A stretch of DNA of 64,000 nt, taken from contig JASXTE010000002.1 of assembly GCA_030280995.1 (NCBI GenBank), positions 32,006,683-32,070,682 of the forward strand, given 5' to 3'. Source of the stretch: Hemileia vastatrix (lineage: Eukaryota; Basidiomycota; Pucciniomycetes; Pucciniales; Zaghouaniaceae). The notes below the pieces were generated by a model, which had not been told where the DNA came from, did not search any database, and saw nothing but the letters and a program-made list of their open reading frames with translations. Positions 34,786 to 44,855 of this stretch are shown here, one piece after another (position 1 is the first letter of the stretch; every line of letters begins with the position of its first letter). The translations under genes were made by a program, and so were the position numbers.

Positions 34786-35046
34786 CACCACACAATATGG
34801 GGGGCGGACTTGCTAGCGAGTCCGCAACCTTGGACCCAAACTCACCACAGGTTGAACACACATTGAGCTATTGATAAAGGAACCATACAATCAGGGATGA
34901 ACACCACTCAGCACAAGAGTTTTAGGTGGGTGTTCAAGTAGAGTTCAGTATGGGTTCAGTATGAGTTCAGTCTGAGTTCCATCTGAGTTCCATCTGAGTT
35001 CAGGTTGAGGACTTGCTATCAAGTCCACCCCCTATATTGCGTAGTG
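34786..35046. mobile_element. CACTA-like MITE (261 bp) with 3-bp target duplication
   Basis: Ends are CACCACACAATATGGGGGG and, inverted, CACTACGCAATATAGGGGG, each followed by a GGACTTGnTAGCnAGTCC inner palindrome. GAA flanks both sides (34783-34785 and 35047-35049). Element B has the uninterrupted site (GACCTTTGAAGTTGAGCC), which proves insertion. CACTA-type ends and a 3-bp duplication are hallmarks of En/Spm elements. 34941-35006 is six copies of an 11-bp unit (GAGTTCAGTAT variants). Confidence 0.85.
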
Positions 35047-35177
35047 GAAGTTGAGCCTTTTTTCCAAATTTCACTTGTCTTATTTCACATTTTTATATTG
35101 CATATTTAGAGGATAAGGATTCTGAAACTCTTATATGATTATTATCTAGGCATTTCAATTATATAGGCATATATTCA

Positions 35178-35795
35178 TTGCTCAAGAATATCACTAAAGC
35201 TCAAAAAGATGAAGATTTTTGCATATGGGACACTCTACCTTCCTTTAACTCTTTTCTTGCTCATTGACTCAAAAAGCTCTGTAATAAAGCATTTGAAAAA
35301 AATCATGAACTTGCAACCAAAGTTAGAATACCAAATTGGTGTGACTCCAAATGGGAAGATATCACCCACGAATATCTTTTATTTTTTAATGTTATTATCA
35401 CTTATTCTGGATTTCACAATAGGATTCATATTGATAGGAATGACACCGATTTTCTAACTTTTGGTATATTCTCATATATCAATCCAATAACTGGCCAACC
35501 AATACCATCTCCAGCTAAAAATAAAGTACATGGTTTATATTTTACAGACCACCGGTACATCATTGATTTTGTTTTGGAAAATGTTATCATTGAAACTATT
35601 TGGAATTCTTCTAAGGATAATCATCAAACTACCAAAGCTCCTCCTGGTTTGGAATCCTGTCAAGATTTCACACATTTTGGTTGCTCATTTCAAATCAGTC
35701 ATAACTTGATTCAAAGCATCAACAAGGCAAAGAAAGAAGTTAAAGTTAATCGATTTAAAAAAACTTTATCTAGATCCAAAAAGTATGGGGATTAG
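35178..35795 (+). pseudogene. TET/JBP-like 2OG-Fe(II) oxygenase relic of element A
   Basis: The same protein as the open frame in B (44196-44813). Readable here are FHNRIHIDRNDTDFLTFGIF with the HxD iron ligands, ITGQPIPSPAKN, DHRYIIDF, WNSSKDNHQTTKAPPG and GCSFQIS, ending KKYGD then TAG. A TGA in place of the FQ part of LAFQLNKL (near 35265) breaks the frame. It sits between transposase and the repeat block on the transposase strand. Confidence 0.65.
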
Positions 35796-35889
35796 AGTTG
35801 TCTTCGAAAATTTTATATTTTTTCATAAATTTTTAATAAATATTTTTTATATATCAATTTGCTCAAATAAAGTGATGAGCCAATGACCT

Positions 35890-36075
35890 TTGGTTGTATA
35901 ACAGGTAATCATGATAACATTTATTTGTTTTATGGGGTTCCTCTAGCCTATACCTGTGGAAAGTCCAAAACTTTTGTTTCTAGATTTGATCTGCATTTTA
36001 GCTTGAGGAATTGTCATTACTTTAAACTAGGGAAATTGATATATGTTTGATATTTATTTAATAATCTATGTAATT
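35890..36075 (+). other. Conserved short frame downstream of the oxygenase
   Basis: A frame with CITGNHDNIYLFYGVPLAYT and LHFSLRNCHYFKLGKL is open here and in B (43899-44102), differing by scattered amino-acid changes. It could be a 3' exon or just conserved element DNA. I do not recognise it. Confidence 0.3.
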
Positions 36076-36089
36076 ATATTTAATTTAGA

Positions 36090-36515
36090 TGACTTCCACC
36101 CCTTACTTCAATAAAATGCAGGGGGGGTATTGCCAAATTTTCAAATCTGACATTCAAAATTGAAGACTTGTAAAAATTTTGGTGATACCCACCCCTTGCT
36201 TCAATAAAATGTAGGGGGGGGTATTGCCAAATTTTCAAATTTAACATGTAAAATTTTTGACTTGTAAATATTTTGGTGAAAATTTTTTGGTGATAACCGT
36301 CCCTTACTTCAATAAAATACAGGGGGGGTATTGCCAAAATTTCTTATAAGACTTGTGAAATTCATAATTTGTAAGAATTTTGGGGATACCGGTAAAATGC
36401 AGGGGGTAGTAAAGCCAAATTTTCATATAAGAATTTCAAGATTAATGACATGAAATAATTTTGGTGATACCCACCCCTTACTTCAAAAAAATTCAGGGTT
36501 GGGTGATTGTCAAAT
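36090..36515. repeat. Five imperfect tandem repeats (about 80-110 bp) in element A
   Basis: Each unit has CACCCCTTACTTCAATAAAA, then GCAGGGGGGGTATTGCCAAA and TTTTCAAAT, then a variable AT-rich tail ending in TTTTGG(T/G)GATACC. Units start near 36095, 36187, 36298, 36385 and 36470. The block lies between the convergent gene ends, so it may act as a shared terminator or as transposase-binding sites. Confidence 0.8.
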
Positions 36516-36676
36516 TTTCAAAGGAGACATGAAAATTTTATTTAAAAAAAGAATATTTAACATTAAAATACAAAAATTCAAGTAATGATTGATAGAGTAA
36601 TGAAATACAGGAAATTATTGTAAATTTTATGTACAAATAAATATGAACAGTTGAATTGTGAGAGAAATAAAGCAAA

Positions 36677-38026
36677 CTAGTCATCAGAAAATTTCTTTAA
36701 ACATTCAATTTCCTCAACAGATTTATTAGCTTTAACACCTTCTATCAAGAAATCTTTCTTTTTGGAATTTTCTTAATGATCAAACTTATATTTCATCTGC
36801 TCTAATAGGTTTTGATGTCTGAGTGTTTTCTCCTCTTTTTTTGATTTTTCAATAATTAGAGTTAACTCAAACTTCTTCTCCTCCAAATCTTAGGCCCAAT
36901 CATCCTTCCGTAAAGAGAGCTCGTACTTCCTCTCTTCCAAATCTTGTAGCCTATCATCCCTCCTTAAAGAGAGCTCATATTTCTTCTTTTCAAAGCTTAG
37001 AGTCTCTTTAGCAATTTTCACTTTTTTTAGAGTGATAATAAAAATTAACATAAAGTAGAAGAAAAGCAGAGTAAAGTAATAAGAGGTATGGTATCACTTA
37101 CCAGCATCATGTTTCTCTAGAAATTGTTCCATAGAAAAAAAGGGGGTTTTTGATGAAGTATCACTTTTTTGTCTTCTTTGGGATTTGAAATTTAGACTAC
37201 TTGAAGCCCTACGCTTCTTTTTCAAGGTCATATTTTCCTCCTCATCATTGTCACTACCTTCAGACTCAGTTGATTGAGGATCCTGGGTTTGTTCGTCAGC
37301 CTTTTAAGAAATAAAAAAAAATAAGTAAATAAAAAAATAGAATTGATAAGATAAAAGAAAAAAGAAACAGACTTGAGTTAGTTTTTGTTGGGTTAAACTG
37401 CCAATAGGATCTACAGAAAAGCTATCTAGATATGTCTCATTCAAATGAGGGGAGGCTTTAGTGGAGGAAGAGGATGGGAAAAGATTTGCTTCAACATCAT
37501 GTTTGGAGATAGGATCTTCTCCATTCAATATGTTTACAGGATTAACATCGGCTTGCTCTCCATAAATTGCATCCATCTCTTTAAAGTAAGGAAATAAAGA
37601 TTCAAGTTTATTGTCCATGAATTTGATGCACTTAATTATATTGATGTTGGTAGCCCCAACATTAGTGGAAGATGAAAGAGCCTTTGCCTTCTTGTATTTG
37701 GCTTGGTAATGCTTGAAGCGTTCAGACATCTGTTTAGGCAAAATATCAATCCTTCCCTTGGTCTTATTCCGCAATTCATTTACCATTAGAAGATAGCCAT
37801 TAACTTTTAATGCTGGGGGCTGTCCGACTTTAGTCGCATACTCAGTACCAAAACAAGAATCATAGTTAGATTTAGTTTTCAGCTAGTTAATAAGAATGAG
37901 ATGATCATCTTTTTTTAATTGAACGGTCTTGGATTTCTTGGCTGAGCAGGGGAAAGAGGGAGTAATGGGATTTGAAGAACAACTGGGGGAAGGCTGTATT
38001 TGAGAAGATCTATGATGACGAGGCAT
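36677..38026 (-). pseudogene. Myb/SANT-like DNA-binding protein with coiled coil (ORF1-type), element A copy
   Basis: In PIF/Harbinger elements a Myb/SANT-like partner binds ends and helps the transposase. Start MPRHHRSSQIQPSPS at 38026. TAG (37883-37885) replaces the Trp after LIN. After it come ELRNKTKGR, LPKQMSERFKHYQAKYKKAK, then FPYFKEMDAIYGEQADVNPVN. An intron (37372-37301) leads to the acidic/basic linker and EQFLEK, and a second donor is at 37101. The acceptor (near 37029) has lost its CTAG. The coiled-coil exon has two CAA-to-TAA stops compared with B (near 36890 and 36773). Confidence 0.8.
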
Positions 38027-38337
38027 GTTGAGATATTTGAAGATGAAAAGGAGAAGAAATAAATAGATGAGATGGGGAGGGGTTTTGAACGGATAGAATG
38101 AATAGACAGGATGGAAGTGCACAGCAAGGTAGGGAGGCTGGCACATCCAGAAAGTTGTCCAAGATGTGGTTATGAAAAATTGAGAATAAAAATGTCAGAT
38201 AGAGGTGAACATTGACACGTAAAGTATCTAATAACCCAATTATTAGCAAAAATAATTGCGGAAGATAATTGGGGTATGCAGATTATTTTCTGCAATTAAA
38301 TTAATTGCTGTTCCCTGAACATTGATACCCCCTATTA

Positions 38338-39413
38338 AGTTCAGAGTTACTCTGAGAATCCAAAAGATGCTCCAGAATAAAGTCCATAATTTCAAATTTA
38401 ACATCCTCCTCCAAGAATTCATCTTCTGAACTCAATGGAGCACCCAGAAAATAATCTTCCTCTAAGAGAAATATATCCAACACAGACTCTTGCTGATCAT
38501 AAACTGATCTTAAAGAAACATCTTCATCCAAAAATCCATTATCTAAACATGAAGAAACCGTATCATCATGAACATCCAATTTTTCCTTCCCACAGAGCTC
38601 ATCCACCTTTGAAAAGATACACTGATCATCAAGTGTGTACATATCCAAAACATCAAATGAAGCACATTCTTGAGATCTATTGATGTCATCTGTTAAAGAA
38701 ATAAAAATTTCTGAAACATCACAAACATCATCTTCTCTCAAAGTGGGTGATTCCAAAATTTCCACTGTAGCTGAATTTTCTTCCAATTCTTCCTGAACCT
38801 TTCCATCCATTTAATTTTCATTTTCAGGTTCCACATCTTTTTAAACAATGGTTTCAAGATTCCCCAGAATAGCCTTCTTCAAAACACCTATAGCAGGAAG
38901 CCTACTTTCTCCATTTATAAGTGTCTTCATCAGCCCAGCCTTTAACAGAAATCCCTGAACCTCCTTTTTGACCTCCAGACTCATGTCACTCCAAAATAAA
39001 CTCTTGGCCTCCATTTCATGAGAGGACATACCATTATAAACTAGATAATCCATAACCTCTGCAAATTCCTCCATAACTTTACCATACTGATACAAAGAAG
39101 TTACATCACCATCCATTTCCCATTTTTTAGCAATGCCATAAAGATCATCCATTAAAAACACAGTGGGCCACCTTCAGATAATTTCCATCTTTAACTGTCC
39201 CCAATCCTTAATCCTATATCCCTCCATCCTAAGAACATCCTTCACAACCTCTCTATCATCAATGAAGAAGATCGCCTGCTTTACCCTATTCAAATCAGAA
39301 GCTCCATCCACATCAGGAGCAGCTTCAAAGATCTCCAAAAATAACCTTGCCTCCTCTACAAAGCAAATTTGCCCTTTCCATGACTTGATCCTGACCATCC
39401 TAACTATTTCCAA
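38338..39413 (-). pseudogene. Retrotransposon gag, truncated by element A
   Basis: Three pieces in one frame (39174-39413, 38841-39161, 38338-38810) separated by stops. The first two are helix-rich, with WKGQICFVEEARLFLEIFEA and FLMDDLYGIAKKWEMDGDV, in the style of a fungal gypsy capsid. The third is very acidic, with DLYT/DDQC-like repeats. The frame ends where the Harbinger terminus begins. Upstream are a primer-binding site and LTR in the same orientation. The family is uncertain; it may be related to elements 4 and 5. Confidence 0.65.
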
Positions 39414-39616
39414 TTACACCTCCCCAACCTTCCACCACAGATAGCCAAAGTCCCCACAATAGCTTTCAGAGACCTAGGAGGGACTAAATACAACTAGAGA
39501 GAAGACCCCCTAGACCAACCACAGGGAGATACAGCACAAAAAATCCAAAGTCCACAAAGAGTCCACAAAAGAAGAGAGCCCAACAGTACAGAGATTCTAA
39601 AATCTAGCAAATCCTC
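39414..39616 (-). other. Leader between primer site and gag
   Basis: Lies between the primer-binding site and the gag frame. No ATG-started gene. The gag start may be lost to a TAA just upstream of 39413. Confidence 0.5.
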
Positions 39617-39617
39617 A

Positions 39618-39634
39618 CCCCATGTTGGGGGCCA
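39618..39634 (-). other. tRNA primer-binding site
   Basis: Sense TGGCCCCCAACATGGGG, four bases after the LTR end, begins with the TGG that pairs with a tRNA CCA end and closely resembles the TGGCGCCCAACGTGGGG type common in Ty3/gypsy elements. Confidence 0.75.
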
Positions 39635-39638
39635 GAAA

Positions 39639-40719
39639 TGTAGACAATCCTATAGTACTATCTATAGGCCTTGGCCAAGGGAGTTGGAGTAAACCTGGAG
39701 AGAAAACCCCCTGTCCCTTTGAGAAATACCAGGTGAGATTTATTTCCTACAGAAAATTAGGGACTGTTACAATACCCCTTCCAACACACTTCTTGACTGC
39801 TTTACAAGTCAAGAGAGTAGCCAATAGCAGACCACTGAGAACCAAAGAACCAGAAACCTGATATGAAGAAAGATCCACACCAGAAAAACAAAACACTGTG
39901 CACTTGTTGCACAGAAAACAGCAATAATGCTTGATGCAGGCTGCAAAGCTACACCAGAGAAATTAGTTTCCAAAGTTGAGTTAAATGAAGAACTAACCTT
40001 GCAACAAACACAGCCATTTGTGGCCAAAAACAGTGAAAACTGAGTGAGAAACAATGATATCACCTCCGGATGTTTGTATGATAATTAAATTTTCCCCAAA
40101 CTGTCTTATTCAGTATGTACACACAGAAAACCATCTAAAAAATCCATGCATAGAAACAAATTCGGCGCTTTTGGCAGCCAAGTTGAATAAAAACCCTCTA
40201 GAAGCACTCCCCAGCCTTCTATAACCAAGGAGGGTGGGCCGCCTGATGCAGGAGGCCTTCCTAGAAGTGGCCAGACCTCCAAAAACCTCTAATAAAGCCC
40301 AAAATACTTAGAAAAATCCACCACAACTACTAAAACCCTTAAAACACAAAATTAAGCTATGACATCATTGGGACATTAAATATAGAGCCAAATTAGCTCT
40401 ACTTAATTCTACTAAGCACTTAAACCTTAGACTTAAGGTTAGCCTGTAAAACACAAAAAACAAAATTAAACAGCTATCTTTTAAAAATGAAAAATGAGTA
40501 AATGACCCCCTTAAAACTTAGAATATAAAAAATTTCACAAGACATGAAATATAGAGAAAAACTGGGGCTATTCAATGGTAGTACTCACATCCCCATAGTC
40601 TTAATATTCACTGGGTAAAACTAGAAAAACACCCAGTTATTCAACCAATGTTAATTAACACATACCAAAACAGTGCCAAACAGACCAACAAAGGCCTCTG
40701 CCAATGTTAGAAGACCACA
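39639..40719 (-). repeat. 5' LTR of the truncated retrotransposon
   Basis: Sense start TGTGGTCTTCTAACATTGG and end GGATTGTCTACA, followed by the primer-binding site. Same family as the solo LTR at 308-1402. 1081 bp. Confidence 0.85.
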
Positions 40720-40837
40720 AATTGTTCTTTGACTTGGTTCATAAAATTATTTCCAGATAGTATTTGGGATTCCTTTACTTGGTTGATTATCTTTTGAATT
40801 TATTTACTTAATTATATATGAAATAAAATGAAAATTT

Positions 40838-41600
40838 GGTAATCTTGACCCCCTTCCAGAGTAAATTGTAGTGGGGGTATCTCCAAATTTTCAAATAAGA
40901 TGTGTTAAATTTTTGACTTGAAACAACTTGGCATTAAAGATGAAGGAAAAAATTGAAAAAACTAGTGATCAGACATTTTATTCAGCAGTCAATTTCCTCA
41001 ACTGACTTATTAGCTTTAATGCAGTCTATCATGAAAACTTTCTAAAAAAAATTGTAATTAAATATGTGCAAAATGAAAAAACTAGACATCAAACATTTTC
41101 ATTAAGCATTAAATTTCATACCAAAACCAGTGGAAGGTGAAAGAGTCTTAGCCATCTTGTATTTGGTTCAATAGTGCTTGAAGTTTTCAGACATATTTTT
41201 ATGCAAAAGATAAATCCTTCGCTTTGTCTTATTTTGTAATTCATTTGCAATTAGAAGATATAGATTGACTTTTGATGCATAGTTGAATTCTCAGTACCAA
41301 AACAAAAATCATAATTAGTTTAAATTTTCAGCCAGTTGATAAGTATGAGATGATCAACTTTTTTTAGATGAATGGTATTTGATTTCTCAGCCAAGCAGGG
41401 AAAGAGGGAGTAATGGGATTTAAAGAACAACTGGGGGAAGGATGCCTTTAAGAAGATCAATGATGACAAGGCATGTTAAGATATTTGAAGATGAAAAGGA
41501 GAAGAAAAAACAGATGAGATGGGGAGGTTTTCTGAATGGATAGAATGAAAAGATAGGATAGGATTGAATAGCAAGGTAGGGAGGCTGGCAGATCCATAAT
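40838..41600 (-). mobile_element. Relic C (left part): decayed Harbinger copy
   Basis: Contains one degenerate repeat unit (CCCCTTCCAGAGTAAATTG, GTGGGGGTATCTCCAAATTTTC), parts of the Myb/SANT gene (rc of GAAAACTTCAAGCACTATTG and the LILINWLK region near 41320-41360) and its 5' end. It is interrupted at CCATAAT by element B and resumes at 47099. Confidence 0.75.
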
Positions 41601-41951
41601 AGGGGGTATCAATGTTGACCGATCCGCAATTAAATTAATTGCGGAAAATAATCTGCATACCCCAATTATCTTCCGCAATTATTTTTGCTAATAATTGGGT
41701 TATTAGACACTTTACGTGTCAATGTTCACCTCTTATCTGACATTTTTATCCTCAATATCTGATAACCACATCTTGGACAACTCTCTGGATATCCCAGCCT
41801 TCTACCTTGCTGCGCACTTCCATTCTCATCCCATCCTGTTCATTCTATCCGCTCAGAATTTCTCCCCATTTCATCTATATGATTCTTCTCCTTTTCATCT
41901 CGCTATCTCATCTGCTTGTTTCTGCTCCTTTTCATCTTCATTTATAATAAC

Positions 41952-43348
41952 ATGCCTCGTCATCCTAGATCTTCTCAAAGGCAGCCATCACCCAGTTGTT
42001 CTTCAATTCCCACTACTTCCTCTTTCCCCTGCTCAGCTGAGAAATCAAAGACCGTTCAATTAAAAAAAGATGAACATCTCATTCTTATTAACTAGCTGAA
42101 AACCAAATCTAACTATGATTCTTGTTTTGGTACTGAGTATGCCACTAAAGTAGGACGGCCCCCCACATCAAAAGTTAATGGCTATCTTCTAATGGCAAAT
42201 GAATTACGCAATAAGACCAAGGGAAGGATTGATCTTTTGCCTAAACAGATGTCTGAACGCTTCAAGCATTATCGAGCAAAATACAAGAAGGCAAAGGCTC
42301 TTTCATCTTCCACTGGTTTTGGGGTTACTGACATTGATATAACTAAGGGTATAAAATCCATAGTTAATAAACTTGATTCTTTATGTCCTTACTTTAAAGA
42401 GATGGATGCAATTTTTGGAGAGCGAGCCGATGTTAATCCTGTAAACATGTTGGATGGAGAAGATCCTATCTCCGAACATGATGTCGAAGCAAATCTTTTC
42501 CCATCCTCTTCCTCCACTCAAGCCTCCCCTCATTTGAATGAGACATATCTAAATAGCTTTTCTGTAGATCCTATAGGTGATTTAACCCAACCAAATCTAA
42601 CTCAGGTCTGTTTCTTTTATCTTATCAATTCTATTTTTTATTTACTTATCTTTTTCTTATTTCTTAAAAGGCTGATGAAAAAACCCAGGATCCTCAATCA
42701 ACTGAGTCTGAAGCTAGTGACAATGATGAGGAGGAAAATGCTACGTTGAACAAAAAGAGAAGGGCTTCAATTAGTCTAAATTTCCTCTACCAAAGAAGAC
42801 GAAAAAGTGGTACTTCATCACAAACACCTTTTTCTTCGATGGAACAGTTTTTAGAGAAACGTGATGCTGGTAAGTGATATCATACCTCTTATTACTTTAC
42901 TCTGCTTTTCTTCTACTTTATGTTAATTTTTATTCTCACTCTAGAACAAGTGGAAATTGCTAAAGAGACACTGAGCTTTGAAAAGAAGAAATACGAGCTC
43001 TCTTTAAGGAGGGATGACAGAGTACAAGATTTGGAAGAGAGGAAGTATGAGCTCTCCTTACGGAAGGATGATCAGATCCAAGATTTGGAGGAGAAGAAGT
43101 TTGAGCTCTCTTTACAGAAGGATGGTAGGGCCCAAGATTTGGAGGAGAAGAAGTTTGAGTTAACTCTTAGTATTGAAAAATCCAAAAATAAGGAAAAAAC
43201 ACTTGAGCATCAAAACTTAATGGAACAGATGAAGTATAAGCATGATCTCCAAGAAAGTTCTAAAAAGAAAGATTTCTTGATCGAATGCATTAAAGCAAAC
43301 AAATCTGTTGAAGAAATAGAAAGTTTAATGAAATTTTTTGTTGACTAG
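41952..43348 (+). CDS. Myb/SANT-like plus coiled-coil protein, element B copy (three exons, one in-frame TAG)
   Basis: Exons 41952-42605, 42671-42869 and 42945-43348 with GT-AG introns of 65 and 75 nt give one frame of 418 aa, interrupted only by TAG at 42093-42095, where relic C has TGG (Trp). Domains: basic Ser/Pro-rich N-terminus; Myb/SANT-like region (about residues 40-150) with LPKQMSERFKHYRAKYKKAK and CPYFKEMDAIFGERADVNPVN; acidic linker; SMEQFLEKRDAGEQ; then a coiled coil with three and a half 18-residue repeats (KKYELSLRRDDRVQDLEE type); ending VEEIESLMKFFVD. In Harbinger elements this partner binds DNA ends and recruits transposase. The TAG may make it a pseudogene or give a shorter product. 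Confidence 0.75.
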
Positions 43349-43488
43349 TTTCTTTTATTTCTTTCACACTTCATGTGTTCATATTTATTTGTACATAAAT
43401 TTTACAATTATTTTCTGTATTTCTTGAAATATCGTATTTTAATGTTAAATATTCTTTTTTTAAATAAAATTTTCAAGTCTCCTTTGAA

Positions 43489-43905
43489 AATTTGACAATC
43501 CCCCACCCCTGGATTTTTTTGAAGTAAGGGGTGGGTATCACAAAAATTCTTTCATGTCATGAATCTTGAAAGTTTTATATGAAAATTTGGCTTTACTACC
43601 CCCTGCATTTTACCGGTATCCTAAAAATTCTTACATGTCAAGAATTTCACAAGTCTTATAAAAAATTTTGGCACAACCCCCCATGGATTTTATTGAAGTA
43701 AGGGACGGGTATCACAAAAATATTTACAAGTCAAAAAACTTCTATACCTGTTTAAAAAAATTGGCAATACTCTCCCCTGCATTTTATTGAAGCAAGGGGT
43801 GGGTATCACCAAAATTTTTCTAAGTCATCAATTTCACATGTCAGATTTGAAAATTTGGCAATACCCCCCCTGCATTTTATTGAAGTAAGGGGTGGAAGTC
43901 ATCTA
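43489..43905. repeat. Tandem repeat block of element B
   Basis: Counterpart of 36090-36515 in A, read inverted. Five units with CCCCTGCATTTTATTGAAG and AAGGGGTGGGTATCACCAAA-type cores lie between the convergent gene ends. Confidence 0.8.
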
Positions 43906-44102
43906 AATTTAATATAATTACATAAATTATTAAATAAATATCTAATATATATCAATTTCCCTAGTTTAAAGTAATGACAATCCCTCAAGCCAAAATGCAG
44001 ACCAAGTCGAGAAACATAAGTTTGGGACTTTCTACAGGTATAGGAAAGAGGAACCCCATGAAACAAATAAATGTTATCATGATTACCTGTTATACAACAC
44101 AA
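43899..44102 (-). other. Conserved short frame downstream of the oxygenase, element B
   Basis: 67 codons with CITGNHDNIYLFHGVPLSYT and LHFGLRDCHYFKLGKL, matching the frame at 35890-36075 in A with mostly conservative changes. No recognised domain. Confidence 0.3.
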
Positions 44103-44195
44103 GGTCGATGGCTCATCACATTATTTGAGAAAATTGATATATAAAAAATATTTATTAAAAATTTATGAAAAAATATAAAATTTTCGATGACAACT

Positions 44196-44855
44196 CTAAT
44201 CCCCATACTTTTTGGATCTAGATAAAGTTTTTTTAAATTGAATAACTTTACCTTCTTTCTTTACCTTATTGATTCTTTGTATCAACTTATTACTGATTTG
44301 AAATGAGCAACTGAAATGAGTGAAATCTTGACAGGATTTCAAACCAGGAGGAGCTTTGGTCGTTTGATGATTATCCTTAGAAGAATTCCAAATAGTTTCG
44401 ATGATACCATTTCCCAAACCAAAATCAATGATGCACCGGTGGTCTGGAAAATATAAACCATGTCCTTTGATTTTAGCTGGAGATGGTATTGGGTGGCCAG
44501 TTATCAGATTGATATATGAGAATATTCCAAAAGTAAGAAAATTGGCATCATTCCTATCGATATGAATCCTATTGTGGAATCCAGAATGAGTGATAATAAC
44601 ATTAGAAAATAAAAGATATTCGTGGCTGATATCTTCCAATTTGGAGTCACACCAATTCGGTATTCCAACTTTGGTTGCAAGTTCATGATTTTTTTCAAAT
44701 GCTTTATTACAGAGCTTGTTGAGTTGAAAAGCAAGAAAAGAGTCAAAGGAAGGTAGAGTGTCCCATAAGCGAAAATCTTCATCTTTTTGAGCTTTAGTGA
44801 TATTCTTCACCAACGAATATATGCCTATATAATTGAAATGCCTAGATAATAATCA
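44196..44855 (-). CDS. TET/JBP-like 2OG-Fe(II) dioxygenase carried by a Harbinger transposon
   Basis: The open frame 44813-44196 (205 aa from a TTG; true start upstream) continues upstream through HFNYIGIYS to a probable acceptor (ATCTAG, near 44843). Motifs: KAQKDEDFRLWDTLPSFDSF; NKLCNKAFEKNHELA; then FHNRIHIDRNDANFLTFGIF with HxD (residues 84 and 86); ITGHPIPSPAKI; LYFPDHRCIIDF; IIETIWNSSKDNHQTT with the second His (149); FSCSFQISNKLI. This is the layout I know from fungal Tet-like 2OG-Fe(II) oxygenases (Tet_JBP superfamily), which oxidise 5-methylcytosine or related bases using 2-oxoglutarate and iron. Neighbours are the transposase remnant upstream and the repeat block downstream. The N-terminal exon is not resolved. 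Confidence 0.65.

Larger units (their letters stand above)
32013..38333 (+). mobile_element. Element A: PIF/Harbinger-type DNA transposon with extra oxygenase gene
   Basis: Bounded by inverted AGGGGGTATCAATGTTCAGG (32013) and its complement ending at 38333. Subterminal CTAGCCCCAGGGCTAG (near 32107) is present as in the other copies. Contents: DDE transposase (plus), a MITE, a TET/JBP-like oxygenase relic (plus), a tandem repeat block and a Myb/SANT-like gene (minus, convergent). Copy B (41601-47098) has the same layout inverted in the window. Flanks (TAATA and TATTA) give no clean duplication. The right side abuts a retrotransposon gag. Confidence 0.9.

Noticed and set aside
35209..35457. 82-aa ORF MKIFAYGTLYLP and its B counterpart 44504-44782
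   Set aside because: A shadow frame of the oxygenase coding region, where the other frame carries the HxD and His motifs.
32013..38333. Treating Harbinger A as a Helitron or Starship-type cargo element
   Set aside because: Clear terminal inverted repeats and a DDE transposase of HARBI1 type are present, and there is no Rep/helicase or tyrosine recombinase.
38435..38683. 82-aa plus-strand ORF
   Set aside because: Antisense shadow of the acidic gag frame.
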